From: an uncultured Duncaniella sp.
Lineage (GTDB): Bacteria > Bacteroidota > Bacteroidia > Bacteroidales > Muribaculaceae
Reading direction: 5' to 3'
Length of the DNA: 36,347 nucleotides
Assembly (NCBI GenBank): GCA_910588795.1
Contig: CAJURI010000021.1
Location: 1 to 36,347 of the forward strand
Part shown: in pieces, positions 24,182 through 33,772 of the stretch
Numbering within the stretch: position 1 is the first letter of the stretch
How the letters are laid out: each line of letters starts with the position of its first letter
Notes under the pieces: generated by a model
What the model saw: the letters and a program-made list of their open reading frames with translations, nothing else
The model's database searches: none
Told to the model about the DNA's origin: nothing
Translations under genes and position numbers: made by a program

Positions 24182-26761
24182 ATGAGATTCAATATAAAGA
24201 GAATTCTTACCGGAATAGTTCCCGCAATGGCGGTGATGCTGACTGTCACGGGATGTTCAGAGGAGTCAATCGAGACAGGGGTGCGCACTGACGGCACACT
24301 TATCCTTACGGCACGTTGCGGAAACATGTTGCCGCAGTATGTCGATCCCTCCTCCGCTGACTCGCGTGCAGGAGACCTTAAGGATGAGGACGAGAGGCGT
24401 ATCAACACTCTGCATGTGTTCTTTTTTGACAGCCGGGCGGATGCCGACGGTAACCATCCGCTCGTCATGACCACGGGTATAGGGTTTGACGCATATCAGC
24501 GGATAGAGACCAATATCCTTGCCGTGCCGAATCTCGACAAGATATTCACAGAGATAGGTAACCGTGATATACGGGTCTGCGCACTGGCCAATCTTTCAGG
24601 AGGGACGCAGTTCCGGACATCGTTCACGCCTGACGGTGACATGCCCGGGCTTCATCGCGATAGTCCCGTTGACGCATCACCCAATGTATATGAGATAAAA
24701 TGTTACGAGGATCTGCAGGACTGGGTCTACTGTCCGGTGCTCCGTTCGGAGGAGGGACGTGACATAGACCAGCTGCCTAAAGCCGGCATGCCTATGATGG
24801 GGGAGCGTGTCATAAAACAGAGCGATTATGTGTCCAACAAGAATGTACGAATCGACCTGAAGGCACTTATGGCGCGTATCGACCTTAATATCAAGCTTGA
24901 TCCGTCAAACGAAAGCGGCACCGGCCTTCCCAGGATGACAATAACCGAGTATGGCGTGATGAATATGCCGACCCGTGTCCCGTACGTGGCGCGCAACGGC
25001 GGTGCATATAACGAGAAGGCCGACACTACCAACCAGCCTTTAGAGCCGGTATTGACAAAAAAGGAGACCCGTGTGCTCTCCAAAGGTGATCTGGTGCGTT
25101 TCCACTATTATACGTATGAGAACGTCCGCCAGCCAAACTGGGATGCAAAGCGCACCAACAAGACTGATGCCTACAATGTAGACAGGACGGCCATAATCTA
25201 CCCCGAAGGTGTGGATACCGATGAGGAAAAGCAACGCTGGAAGCCTACGGTGGCGCGTACGTGGTCGGCATCGGCGATTGTGCTTAAAGCCGACTATATA
25301 ACGCACCAGAATCTCACTTACAAGGCTCAGTTCACTATATTCATAGGGGAAAACACAGTAGATGATTTCACCGTGAGGCGTAACCGCCAGTATGTGAACA
25401 ATGTCTCGATAAGGGGCCTCGATTATGTGCGTAACTCGGACGACGGTGTGTACACATTTGACGGGCGTGTAAACGTGAAGACCGACAATCCTGTGTATAT
25501 TTCAGTGGTGAACGAACGTAAGGTCGACGCACACGCTTCGGTGTTGCCTATGGACTTCTTCTTCCTGAGACCGCTCAATGCTGACGGGACGGTGCCGAAT
25601 TCATCGGTGAAGGTGTCATTGAAGGATCCGACCACAGGTGTTGCACCCGACTGGATACGCATGGAGATGATCACAGCGGCAGAAATGAAGTCGGGCGTAG
25701 TGTCACGTGATGGAAGTACTGACGGCTATATCCAGGGAATGGACGGCACGGAATACTCTCCCGGGACAGGAGCACGCAAATATTTTACTCAGGATCTGGT
25801 CACAACGACTCTGCGTGAAAATGATGAATGCACCATATATCGTCGTCAGCCCGATGCGCATACCGATGGCTCACGCACCCGCATATACTTCTACATAGAT
25901 GAGAATATACCGGCTACCGCTCCAAGCGGCGACGAGAATGTCCCGGACCGCACGGCGACGGTGTATATAAGTTACAAAAACGAAGAGACCGGGGAGACAC
26001 GCGAACGTACCATAGACATAAATCAGCGTGGCCTTCTCAGGATTAAACCGTCAGGTGTGGTGAATGAGCGCACACTGGATTTCTTCATAGAGTACTATGA
26101 GGAGTACATGGCGCACAATGACCCTCTTGATCTGCACTCAATGCCCGGCGAACTCTATTCAGGCCTTCGATGGGTTAACCCGGGAGGCAATGTGAGCTCT
26201 AATTTCGCAACCGATGATGCTTATCGTTCTTGGCTTGTAAATAAGGGATATGTGGGTCTGTTTAATCTTGGACTGGGACGGCATCGTTCATATAATATCT
26301 ACGGTGAAAAAGATGGGTACTGGATGACTGATTTCATGATAAACGGACGCAGTAATGCCCGCCCGATCGATCTGGTCAAGACGTATAACCGTACAGAAGC
26401 CGAGCAGCCGCCGACGGCGTTTCATTATTGCTATGGCAAGAACAAGCGCAATGCTGACGGGACTGTCTATACAGGCGACGGTAAACAGGGGTATTGGTAT
26501 CTGCCCGGTATCACAGAGCTTGAAAAGGCCATGGAGAAGTACTATACTACATTCCCGGAGTTTCAGGAAAAATGGTATTGGTCCGCATCATCGGCAAAAG
26601 ATGGTATAATAATAGAGAGAGAACTAACCTCCAGTGCCCGAGCAACGCAGACCGGAGCTAACGGGACGCATGAAGGTAGCGGCAGCGGTGACGAACAGCC
26701 GGGCCGACAGCCGCGTACCAACTTCAATCGTATCAGGGCCGCATATATCTTCAATCCCTGA
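24182..26761 (+). CDS. DUF4906-type large lipoprotein, probable fimbrial tip adhesin
   Basis: An 859-residue lipoprotein, lipobox TVTGC (Cys25). The N-terminal part has RRINTLHVFFFDSRADADGN, the fimbrial N-domain pattern that I associate with DUF4906 proteins. A middle segment (about 400-640) includes a BACON-like strand region (TIDINQRGLLRIKPSG). The C-terminal 150 residues (GYWYLPGITELEKAM, WYWSASSAKDG, NRIRAAYIFNP) resemble the lectin-like fold of the FISUMP/DUF1566 group. Size, last position in the cluster and this C-terminal domain point to the tip adhesin. ATG 24182 begins the signal peptide; the GTG at 24161 would add seven residues of no use. Confidence 0.8.
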   Translation: MRFNIKRILTGIVPAMAVMLTVTGCSEESIETGVRTDGTLILTARCGNMLPQYVDPSSADSRAGDLKDEDERRINTLHVFFFDSRADADGNHPLVMTTGIGFDAYQRIETNILAVPNLDKIFTEIGNRDIRVCALANLSGGTQFRTSFTPDGDMPGLHRDSPVDASPNVYEIKCYEDLQDWVYCPVLRSEEGRDIDQLPKAGMPMMGERVIKQSDYVSNKNVRIDLKALMARIDLNIKLDPSNESGTGLPRMTITEYGVMNMPTRVPYVARNGGAYNEKADTTNQPLEPVLTKKETRVLSKGDLVRFHYYTYENVRQPNWDAKRTNKTDAYNVDRTAIIYPEGVDTDEEKQRWKPTVARTWSASAIVLKADYITHQNLTYKAQFTIFIGENTVDDFTVRRNRQYVNNVSIRGLDYVRNSDDGVYTFDGRVNVKTDNPVYISVVNERKVDAHASVLPMDFFFLRPLNADGTVPNSSVKVSLKDPTTGVAPDWIRMEMITAAEMKSGVVSRDGSTDGYIQGMDGTEYSPGTGARKYFTQDLVTTTLRENDECTIYRRQPDAHTDGSRTRIYFYIDENIPATAPSGDENVPDRTATVYISYKNEETGETRERTIDINQRGLLRIKPSGVVNERTLDFFIEYYEEYMAHNDPLDLHSMPGELYSGLRWVNPGGNVSSNFATDDAYRSWLVNKGYVGLFNLGLGRHRSYNIYGEKDGYWMTDFMINGRSNARPIDLVKTYNRTEAEQPPTAFHYCYGKNKRNADGTVYTGDGKQGYWYLPGITELEKAMEKYYTTFPEFQEKWYWSASSAKDGIIIERELTSSARATQTGANGTHEGSGSGDEQPGRQPRTNFNRIRAAYIFNP

Positions 26762-26836
26762 TCCGGAAAATCAAGGGGCATAAGGTCGATGAAGAGATGT
26801 TAATTGTCTGATGAAGTGAAATATTTTGGCGATATT

Positions 26837-26867
26837 TTTGAAAATCAAAAGTTTTTCAATAACTTTG
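26837..26867 (+). promoter_or_regulatory. Promoter of the yceD-rpmF-fabH operon
   Basis: TTTG (26837-26840), 19 bases and TAACTTTG (26860-26867) match the consensus. The leader to GTG 26893 is about 20 bases. Confidence 0.75.
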
Positions 26868-26892
26868 CACAGTTTTTTCAACCGATATTGTC

Positions 26893-27501
26893 GTGGGAAA
26901 GTTATCAGCATTCAGCATCCCGCTCAAGACGATGCCTGAGGGCACACAGGAATTTGCGTATCATCTCGATAAGCAATTCTTTGTCACAATGGAAAGTGCC
27001 GATATCCGTGACGCTGATCTCGATGTGAAGCTCACGGTTGTGTACAAGCATGACCTTTACAGTCTTGCGTTCCATATCACGGGCACGGTCACTCTTCTGT
27101 GTGACCGCTGTCTTGATGATCTGATCCTGCCGATCGACACGACCTACGATATCGCAGTGAAGTATGGCGAGGACTATGACGAGACTGACGAGCTTCTTAT
27201 CATACCCGAGAGTGACAATACTCTCAATGTCTCCTATATGATCTACGATACGGTTTCGCTCGCTATCCCCCTGAAGCATGTCCACCCGATGGGCAAGTGC
27301 AACAGGGCCATGAGCGCGCTGTTGCGCAAGCATCGCGCTGTCAAGGACGATGAGGATGCGGCACTGGCCGAGATCCTCATCGACGAGATGGAGACTATGG
27401 ACGCTGAGAGGGGCGACGATCAGCCGTCGGATACCGGTGCCGTAGATACCCGCTGGGACGGGCTGAAGAAACTGTCGGGCGAAGATACCGATGCAGAATA
27501 A
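26893..27501 (+). CDS. yceD: YceD/DUF177 protein, upstream of rpmF
   Basis: A 202-residue member of the YceD (DUF177) family, linked with 23S rRNA and ribosome formation and nearly always encoded before rpmF. The diagnostic motif VTLLCDRCLDDL, here with a CxxC pair, lies about residues 75-85, and the HPMGKCN segment with Cys is at about 135. The C-terminus is acidic. The start is GTG 26893 (MGKLSAFSIPLK when initiated with Met), which matches Bacteroidales homologues; no in-frame ATG stands upstream within the transcript. It is followed by rpmF after 46 bases. Confidence 0.9.
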   Translation: MGKLSAFSIPLKTMPEGTQEFAYHLDKQFFVTMESADIRDADLDVKLTVVYKHDLYSLAFHITGTVTLLCDRCLDDLILPIDTTYDIAVKYGEDYDETDELLIIPESDNTLNVSYMIYDTVSLAIPLKHVHPMGKCNRAMSALLRKHRAVKDDEDAALAEILIDEMETMDAERGDDQPSDTGAVDTRWDGLKKLSGEDTDAE

Positions 27502-27547
27502 CGGACATATAAAATAAGTAATAGTAACAAAAAATTATAAATAAGTC

Positions 27548-27733
27548 ATGGCACATCCTAAACGCAAGCAATCCAAGACCCGTACCGCAAAGCGTCGTAC
27601 ACACGACAAGGCAGTAGTCCCCACCCTGGCACTCTGCCCCAACTGCGGCTCATGGCATCTCTATCACACAGTGTGCGGTGAATGCGGCTACTACCGCGGA
27701 CGCATCGCCATTGAAAAGACCGCAGCCGTCTAA
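27548..27733 (+). CDS. rpmF: 50S ribosomal protein L32
   Basis: A 61-residue basic protein. MAHPKRKQSKTRTAKRRTHD is the canonical L32 start. Two CxxC pairs (CPNC and CGEC) form the zinc-binding ribbon, so this is the C+ paralogue type. It lies between yceD and fabH, the conserved arrangement in Bacteroidota. Confidence 0.97.
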   Translation: MAHPKRKQSKTRTAKRRTHDKAVVPTLALCPNCGSWHLYHTVCGECGYYRGRIAIEKTAAV

Positions 27734-27773
27734 GACATGCTTTACCCGCTCAACACAGCGGACTAAAAGAAAG

Positions 27774-27802
27774 AGCCTGGTGCCTCAATCGGTAATCAGG
27801 CT
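27774..27802 (+). terminator. Hairpin between rpmF and fabH
   Basis: AGCCTG (27774-27779) pairs with CAGGCT (27797-27802), followed by TAGTTTTATT. A short stem with a weak T tract, so probably a partial terminator that lowers fabH expression relative to L32. Confidence 0.4.
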
Positions 27803-27843
27803 TAGTTTTATTAAACCAATCTCTCCGACATATATAATTTCTA

Positions 27844-28824
27844 ATGGTACACGCACGTATATCCGGCATATCCTCCTATGCGCCTGACGACATACTCGAC
27901 AACGAGATGCTGTCCAAGATGGTTGACACAAATGACGAGTGGATCACTACCCGCGTCGGGATCAAGGAACGCCGAATACTCAAGGACCCGTCGAAGGGTT
28001 CATCGTATATGGGCATAAAATGTGTCGAGAGGCTTCTTGAATCGACCGGCACAAAGCCTGAGGAGGTGGATCTGCTCATATGCGCCACATCCAATCCCGA
28101 TTACCGTTTCCCCTCCACGGGGTCGATCATCGCTCACCGCTGCGGGCTGACCAATGCGTATTCCTATGACATACAGGCCGCCTGTGCGGGGTTCCTTGTG
28201 GCTCTTCAGGACGGTTCAGCCTACATACGCTCGGGCCTCCGCAAGAAGGTAATTGTGGTCTCGGCCGAGAAGATGTCGTCGATGACCAATTACAATGACC
28301 GTGCCACCTGTCCGCTTTTCGGCGACGGGGCCGGGGCTATGCTTCTTGAGCCTACCGAGGAGAATCTGGGCATAATGGACGGTGTGTTCCATATCGATGG
28401 CGAGGGGCTGGAGCATCTGTGGATGCCTGCCGGAGGGTCGGCTCTTCCGGCGTCGCACGAGACTGTGGACGCTCAGCAGCACTTTGTGATCCAGGACGGG
28501 CGCAATGTGTACAAGAATGCCGTCACCGACATGCTTGAGTCCTCGCAGGAGGTGATGGAGCGCAACGGGCTTACATGCGACAGCATCGACTGGTTCTGCT
28601 CCCATCAGGCCAATCTCCGCATCATCGAGGCTGTGGGCGCGCGCCTCGGCATAGACGAGTCGAAGGTGCTGGTAAATATCGAGAAGTACGGCAACACGTC
28701 GGCCGCTTCCATACCTCTGTGCCTTGACGAGTACAAGGACAAGCTCAAGAAAGGTGACAAGCTGATACTCACCGCTTTCGGTGCGGGCTTCACCTGGGGC
28801 GCGATGTACATAATCTGGGGCTGA
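27844..28824 (+). CDS. fabH: 3-oxoacyl-ACP synthase III (FabH)
   Basis: FabH condenses an acyl-CoA primer with malonyl-ACP to begin fatty acid elongation. The 326-residue protein has the full catalytic triad: Cys114 (QAACAGFL), His254 (FCSHQANLRI) and Asn284 (YGNTSAAS). The N-terminus (NDEWITTRVGIKERRI) and the end GFTWGAMYI are typical. plsX, often found beside fabH elsewhere, is absent. A terminator hairpin follows 53 bases after the stop. Confidence 0.96.
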   Translation: MVHARISGISSYAPDDILDNEMLSKMVDTNDEWITTRVGIKERRILKDPSKGSSYMGIKCVERLLESTGTKPEEVDLLICATSNPDYRFPSTGSIIAHRCGLTNAYSYDIQAACAGFLVALQDGSAYIRSGLRKKVIVVSAEKMSSMTNYNDRATCPLFGDGAGAMLLEPTEENLGIMDGVFHIDGEGLEHLWMPAGGSALPASHETVDAQQHFVIQDGRNVYKNAVTDMLESSQEVMERNGLTCDSIDWFCSHQANLRIIEAVGARLGIDESKVLVNIEKYGNTSAASIPLCLDEYKDKLKKGDKLILTAFGAGFTWGAMYIIWG

Positions 28825-28877
28825 AAAGCTGTGCCGGAAATGGATCGCAGTCCTGTGGACAGAAAATATTTTTACGG

Positions 28878-28910
28878 AAATAGCATCTTTTAGGGTGCTA
28901 TTTTTGTTTT
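28878..28910 (+). terminator. Rho-independent terminator after fabH
   Basis: AAATAGCATC (28878-28887) and GGTGCTATTT (28894-28903) form a 10-bp stem with one G-T wobble and a six-base loop, followed by TTGTTTT. Confidence 0.8.
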
Positions 28911-28944
28911 ACATACAGTCATTAATCTATACAATATATTATAT

Positions 28945-29829
28945 ATGGAACATAAAGCCGGATTTGTCAATATCGTGGGCAATCCCAATGTGGGGAAGTC
29001 GACACTGATGAACCTGTTGGTGGGTGAGCGTGTGAGCATAATCACGTCGAAGGCTCAGACGACGCGCCACCGCATCATGGGGATCGTCAACACACCCGAG
29101 TATCAGATAGTGTTCTCCGACACTCCGGGGGTGCTGGAGCCGAAGTATAAGCTTCAGGAGAGCATGCTCAATTTCAGCGAGGGTGCGCTTGTGGACGCCG
29201 ACATACTCATATATGTCACCGATGTGGTGGAGGATCCGTCGAAGAATGCCGATTTCCTTGCCAAGGTGGCCAAGGAGAGCATCCCGGTGCTTGTGGTGAT
29301 CAACAAGATCGATCTTGTGAAGGAGCAGTCGCAGCTTGAGGAGCTCACGGAGCGTTGGCACACCATGCTTCCCAATGCCGAGATCTTCCCGGTGTCGGCA
29401 AAGGAGAATTTCAATGTGTCGAATCTCATGAACAGGATAGTCGAGCTTCTGCCTGTGTCGGCCCCGTATTTCGGCAAGGATGCGCTTACCGACAAGCCGG
29501 CGCGGTTCTTTGTCACGGAGATAATACGCGAGAAGATCCTGCTGCTCTACGACAAGGAGATCCCCTATTCGGTGGAGGTGATTGTGGAGAAGTTTGAGGA
29601 GAAGGATAATGCGATCCATATCATGGCTGTGATATATGTGGAGCGCGATTCTCAGAAGGGTATCATCATAGGACACAAGGGTGCCATGATCAAGAAGGTC
29701 GGCACCGAGGCGCGCAAGGATATCGAGAAGTTCTTCGGCAAGAGTGTGTATCTTGAGCTGTTTGTGAAGGTGGAGCCCAACTGGAGGAACCGTGAGAACA
29801 AGCTTAAGTCGTTCGGCTACATAGAGTAG
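28945..29829 (+). CDS. era: GTPase Era
   Basis: Era binds 16S rRNA near its 3' end and helps 30S subunit maturation. The 294-residue protein has the G1 loop GNPNVGKST (about 12-20), G2 region TTRHRIMGI, G3 DTPG, G4 NKID, and G5 SAKENFN, followed by the C-terminal KH domain with IIIGHKGAMIKKVG-TEARKDIE. All GTP-binding motifs are intact. No clear promoter of the standard form is visible in the 120 bases before it; the region contains the fabH terminator. Confidence 0.97.
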   Translation: MEHKAGFVNIVGNPNVGKSTLMNLLVGERVSIITSKAQTTRHRIMGIVNTPEYQIVFSDTPGVLEPKYKLQESMLNFSEGALVDADILIYVTDVVEDPSKNADFLAKVAKESIPVLVVINKIDLVKEQSQLEELTERWHTMLPNAEIFPVSAKENFNVSNLMNRIVELLPVSAPYFGKDALTDKPARFFVTEIIREKILLLYDKEIPYSVEVIVEKFEEKDNAIHIMAVIYVERDSQKGIIIGHKGAMIKKVGTEARKDIEKFFGKSVYLELFVKVEPNWRNRENKLKSFGYIE

Positions 29830-29852
29830 GGATTCCCGACCGTAGACCATAC

Positions 29853-29920
29853 ATCAGGCCCCGGGGAGCATAGGAGTGTTTCAAGTCATTCCTATGGTCC
29901 ACGGGGCCTGATTTATGTTA
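29853..29920 (+). terminator. Terminator after era
   Basis: ATCAGGCCCCG (29853-29863) and CGGGGCCTGAT (29902-29912) form a perfect 11-bp stem; inner AGGA/TCCT pairs extend it. TTTATGTTATT follows. Confidence 0.75.
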
Positions 29921-29993
29921 TTGATCCGCCCCCTTAGTGCAGGAGATGCAGGATATTTGTATGTGGCGGAGATTCAGGATGTGATTCAGGATG

Positions 29994-30053
29994 TGTTGCG
30001 TGGAATGTGTGTGAGGATATGTGTGGAGTATGTTGCGTGGAATGTGTGTGAGG
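29994..30053 (+). repeat. Direct 23-bp repeats in the era-secDF gap
   Basis: TGTTGCGTGGAATGTGTGTG plus AGG occurs at 29994-30016 and again at 30031-30053; GATTCAGGATGTG is also doubled just before (29971-29993). The stretch 29913-30082 is G/T-rich, has no convincing gene, and seems to have grown by local duplication. Confidence 0.6.
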
Positions 30054-30082
30054 GATATGCTACGGTGTATGGGTGGGATGTA

Positions 30083-30122
30083 AAAAGACCCGGCCGGGGT
30101 TGGATTTCCGGTCGGGTCTTTT
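30083..30122. terminator. Bidirectional terminator between era and secDF
   Basis: AAAAGACCCGGCCGG (30083-30097) pairs with CCGGTCGGGTCTTTT (30108-30122) with one wobble. T tracts lie on both strands, so it ends secDF transcripts (minus) and any read-through from era. Confidence 0.8.
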
Positions 30123-30169
30123 GGTGTTATGGCTTATGCCGCCGTCAGGTGTTTGCCGGGGCGGCGTGA

Positions 30170-33070
30170 TCAGGCTGCTGTGTTTGCTCTGCCGGTGTTG
30201 TTGCGGCGGGCGTCAGTGAGATATGCCACAGGAGCAGCCACAAACATTGTGGCGAGTGTGCCTATGATGACACCGAATATCATCGCGAACACGAATGAAC
30301 GTATGGAGTCGCCTCCGAGGATGAAGATGCAGAGGAGCACGAGGAGTGTCGAGCATGAGGTCATCACTGTACGTCCGAGGGTCGAGTTGATGGATGAGTT
30401 GATGGTGTCGAAGAATGACTGCTTGGGATAGAGACCTACGTTCTCACGCACGCGGTCGAAGACTACCACGGTGTCGTTGATCTGATAACCTATCACGGTA
30501 AGGATGGCAGCGATGAACGACTGGTCGATCTCCATAGCAAACGGGAATACGCCCCAGAAGAGGGAGTAGAATCCGATGATGGTGAATGCTGTGAATGCCA
30601 CGGCTGCGAGCGCGCCTACGGAGAATGCCACGTTGCGGAAGCGGAGCAGGATGTAGAAGAACATTGCTATGAGCGCGAGGATCACGGCGATGTATGCGTC
30701 GGTGCGCATGTCGTTGGCCACGGTAGGACCTACCTTCTGTGACGACATTATGCCTATGTTCTCGTTGGTTGTGGAGAAGTCCTCCATGCTCATGCCGTTG
30801 AGCTCGTCCTGAAGACCGTCGTAGAGGATCTTTGTGATCTCCTGGTCAACGCCTTCCTCGTCGGAGTCGATCTTGTAGTTGGTGGATATACGCACCTTGG
30901 TGTCGTCGTCGATGGTTATGACGCTGAGCTGTGCGCCGCTGAAGAGCGGGGTGAGCTTGGCGTCAAGCTCGTGAGTCTTGACGGGGTGGTCGAACTGTAC
31001 CACGTAGTTGCGTCCGCCGGAGAAGTCGATGCCCTGGTTGAGCCCGCGTACGAAGAGGCTGATCACGATCACTGCCACGAATATGCCGGCGATGGTGAAG
31101 CTCTTCTTGCGTGCGGCAAGGAAGTTGAAGTGAGTGTCGGTGAACATCTTGCTGCTGAGCGGAGTGGAGAACGTGAGGTTCTCGAAGGCTTTGCTCTTGG
31201 CGCAGAAGAGGTAGACGAGACGTGTGAGGTAGACTGCAGTGAAGAAGGAGCAGACGATACCGATGATGAGTGTGGTGGCGAATCCCTTGATGGGGCCTGT
31301 TCCGAAGAGGAGGAGGATCACACCGGTGATGATTGATGTGAGGTTGGAGTCGAAGATCGCGGAGAATGCGTTGGAGTATCCGTCGGCGATGGCTGTGCGT
31401 ACATTCTTGCCTGCGCGGAGCTCTTCCTTGGCGCGCTCGTAGATGAGCACGTTGGCGTCAACCGCCATGCCGAGGGCGAGCACTATACCTGCGATGCCGG
31501 AGAGGGTGAGCACGGCCTGGAAGGAGGCGAGGATGCCGAAGGTGAAGAAGATGTTGAATACGAGCGCGAGGTTGGCGATGAGGCCGGGGATGAGCCCGTA
31601 GAACATGCACATGAACACCATGAGGAGCACGAGCGCGATCACGAACGACCACAGACCGTCGTGGATGGCCTGTTCGCCGAGCGAGGGACCGATCACGGTG
31701 TCGGATATTATGTCGACCTTGGCTGCCATCTTGCCTGACTTGAGCACGTTGGCAAGGTCCTTGGCTTCGTCGGTGGTGAAGTTGCCGGTGATCTGTGAGC
31801 GTCCGCCTTCGATTACCGAATTCACGTTGGGGGCGGAGTAAACCTGATTGTCGAGCACGATTGCCACCTGCTTGTTGAGGTTGGCGGCTGTGATGCGTGC
31901 CCACTGGCGTGCTGCCTCAGGCTTCATGTTCATCGACACGTAGTTGCCGCCCTGCATTGCGTCGTAGTCGTTGGAGGCGGTGGTTATCACGTCGCCGGCG
32001 AGGGCGGGCTTGCCGTTAGTGGTCTTCAGAGCCACGAGCTGATAGATGGCGAGGTTGCGCTTGCCGCGCACGGAGTCGTTGATCTGAGCTATCTCGGGCT
32101 TGAATTCCCACGCGAGCTTGAGGTTGTTGGGGAGGATGCGCTTGGCTGTGGCTGATGCGAGGATGGCGTTGATGGTGTCACGCGCGGTCTCGGATGCCGA
32201 TCCTACTCCGATTCTGTTGTACTGGCTTCCTACCTGGAGGAAGTAGTCGAAGAGGCCTTTGCCGTTGCCGGTGGAGTCGGCGCGCAGTGTGCGGTCGAGC
32301 TCGGAGAGAACTCCCTGGATTTCGGCAAACGGTGTTGTCTCGTAGAACTCAAGGTTTGCGCTTGACTTCAGGAGCTCGCGCACACGGTCGTGCTCTTTTA
32401 CGCCCGGGAGCTCGAGGAGGATCTGTCCGTCCTTTTCAAGTTCCTGGATGTTGGGGGCAACGACACCGAACTGGTCGATACGGGTGCGGAGCACGTTGGT
32501 GGAGCTTGACACGCGGTCCTTGACTTCCTGCTTTAGAGCGTTCTTGATGGCGTCGAAGTTGTCGCCTCGTTTCACCTGGTCCTTGAATACTACAGAGAGG
32601 TCGCCCTGAGGGTCGAGCTTACGGTACTCGGAGCAGAAGATGTCGATGTAGTCGGCACTCTTGTTTACGCGTGCCACGGAGTCGGCGTTGGCTATTGCGT
32701 TGTTGAAATATGGATTTCCTTCGGCATTTGCCATCGAGCGCAGGATGTCGGGAACGGAAACCTGGAGAGTTACGTTCATTCCACCCTTGAGGTCGAGACC
32801 GAGCCCTACGGCGAGTTTCTGTACTTCATTGAAAGTGTAGCCGAGATAAACCTTTTCGTTAGCGATGTTCTTGATGTACTCGCTGTAGGCTTTACGTTTA
32901 GTTTCCGGAGAGTTGTTGTCCTTGGCTGCCTCGGTGGCTGCGTACTCCTGGGCCTTGTCCTCCCAATGGTTGGTCACCACAGTGAAGGAGAGGTAGAAGA
33001 GGCAGATGATCACCATGAAGATGGCAATGACACCGGCAACAATACTTCCCAAAGATCCTTTGCTTTGCAT
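30170..33070 (-). CDS. secDF: Protein translocase subunit SecDF (fused)
   Basis: SecDF uses the proton gradient to pull exported proteins from the SecYEG channel. The 966-residue protein is a SecD-SecF fusion, as is usual in Bacteroidota: SecD half with an N-terminal membrane helix, LGLDLKGGMNVTLQV and VLALGMAVDANVLIYERAKE; SecF half beginning near residue 650 with QGIDFSGGRNYVVQFDHP and ending in YQINDTVVVFDRVREN. Twelve membrane helices are expected. The start is the ATG preceding a SKGSLGSIVAG cytosolic stretch. It lies 99 bases after ribE, with a hairpin and a -7-like box between them. Confidence 0.97.
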   Translation of the reverse strand: MQSKGSLGSIVAGVIAIFMVIICLFYLSFTVVTNHWEDKAQEYAATEAAKDNNSPETKRKAYSEYIKNIANEKVYLGYTFNEVQKLAVGLGLDLKGGMNVTLQVSVPDILRSMANAEGNPYFNNAIANADSVARVNKSADYIDIFCSEYRKLDPQGDLSVVFKDQVKRGDNFDAIKNALKQEVKDRVSSSTNVLRTRIDQFGVVAPNIQELEKDGQILLELPGVKEHDRVRELLKSSANLEFYETTPFAEIQGVLSELDRTLRADSTGNGKGLFDYFLQVGSQYNRIGVGSASETARDTINAILASATAKRILPNNLKLAWEFKPEIAQINDSVRGKRNLAIYQLVALKTTNGKPALAGDVITTASNDYDAMQGGNYVSMNMKPEAARQWARITAANLNKQVAIVLDNQVYSAPNVNSVIEGGRSQITGNFTTDEAKDLANVLKSGKMAAKVDIISDTVIGPSLGEQAIHDGLWSFVIALVLLMVFMCMFYGLIPGLIANLALVFNIFFTFGILASFQAVLTLSGIAGIVLALGMAVDANVLIYERAKEELRAGKNVRTAIADGYSNAFSAIFDSNLTSIITGVILLLFGTGPIKGFATTLIIGIVCSFFTAVYLTRLVYLFCAKSKAFENLTFSTPLSSKMFTDTHFNFLAARKKSFTIAGIFVAVIVISLFVRGLNQGIDFSGGRNYVVQFDHPVKTHELDAKLTPLFSGAQLSVITIDDDTKVRISTNYKIDSDEEGVDQEITKILYDGLQDELNGMSMEDFSTTNENIGIMSSQKVGPTVANDMRTDAYIAVILALIAMFFYILLRFRNVAFSVGALAAVAFTAFTIIGFYSLFWGVFPFAMEIDQSFIAAILTVIGYQINDTVVVFDRVRENVGLYPKQSFFDTINSSINSTLGRTVMTSCSTLLVLLCIFILGGDSIRSFVFAMIFGVIIGTLATMFVAAPVAYLTDARRNNTGRANTAA

Positions 33071-33161
33071 TGTGTTAAAGTGATGTATTAAAGTGAATTA
33101 AGGGTTTGATTATACGTATGTGGCATGGCAGGGCGCACTTCACCCTGCCTGATTTGAGGCG

Positions 33162-33169
33162 CAAATATA
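33162..33169 (-). promoter_or_regulatory. Candidate -7 box of secDF
   Basis: TATATTTG on the minus strand directly after the ribE stop codon; TTGC stands 19 bases upstream inside ribE. A GGCAGGG/CCCTGCC hairpin (about 33135-33152) lies between the box and secDF, in its leader. Confidence 0.4.
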
Positions 33170-33772
33170 CTAAAAATCCTGCAGACGGGCAATATATTTG
33201 CCTATAATGTCGAATTCTATGTTGACTTTTGTCCCCGGACGGATGTTTTTGAAGTTGGTGTGTTCCATGGTGTAGGGTATTATCGCCACACGGAATGAGT
33301 CGGGTGTGGAGTCGCACACGGTGAGGCTTACGCCGTTGACGGTGACTGAGCCTTTCTCTACGGTCATGTATCCCCGGCGTGCCATTTCGGGGGTCACGCT
33401 GTAGGTGAACTTGAAGTATTTGCTCCCTTCCACTTCCTCTACCTCTTCGCATACAGCGGTGGTGTCGACGTGTCCCTGCACGATGTGTCCGTCGAGACGT
33501 CCGTTCATGAGCATGGAGCGTTCGAGGTTCACTTCGTCGCCGGGGTTGAGCATCCCGAGGTTGCTGCGGTCGAGAGTCTCGCGGATGGCTGTCACGGTGT
33601 ATGTCCCGTTGCCCGGGAGGGCTACCACGGTGAGGCACACTCCGTTGTGGGCCACGCTCTGGTCGATGCGCAGCTCTGAGGCGAACGAGCATTCCACTGT
33701 GAGGTCTATGTTGCCGTCGCGCCGGGTTACGCCGACCACGCGTGCGGCTTCTTCAACTATTCCAGAAAACAT
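33170..33772 (-). CDS. ribE: Riboflavin synthase, alpha subunit
   Basis: Riboflavin synthase converts two 6,7-dimethyl-8-ribityllumazine molecules into riboflavin and a pyrimidine. The 200-residue protein shows the two tandem lumazine-binding domains: MFSGIVEEAARVVGV with SVAHNGVCLTVVAL in the first and GHIVQGHVDTTAVCEE with EKGSVTVNGVSLTV in the second. Length is normal and the N-terminal MFSGIVE is invariant in the family. It is divergent from the cobalamin adenosyltransferase gene (89-base gap) and upstream of secDF. Confidence 0.96.
   Translation of the reverse strand: MFSGIVEEAARVVGVTRRDGNIDLTVECSFASELRIDQSVAHNGVCLTVVALPGNGTYTVTAIRETLDRSNLGMLNPGDEVNLERSMLMNGRLDGHIVQGHVDTTAVCEEVEEVEGSKYFKFTYSVTPEMARRGYMTVEKGSVTVNGVSLTVCDSTPDSFRVAIIPYTMEHTNFKNIRPGTKVNIEFDIIGKYIARLQDF

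Noticed and set aside
29915..30169. 84-codon frame between era and secDF
   Set aside because: Crosses two terminators and a repeat tract and has no domain.
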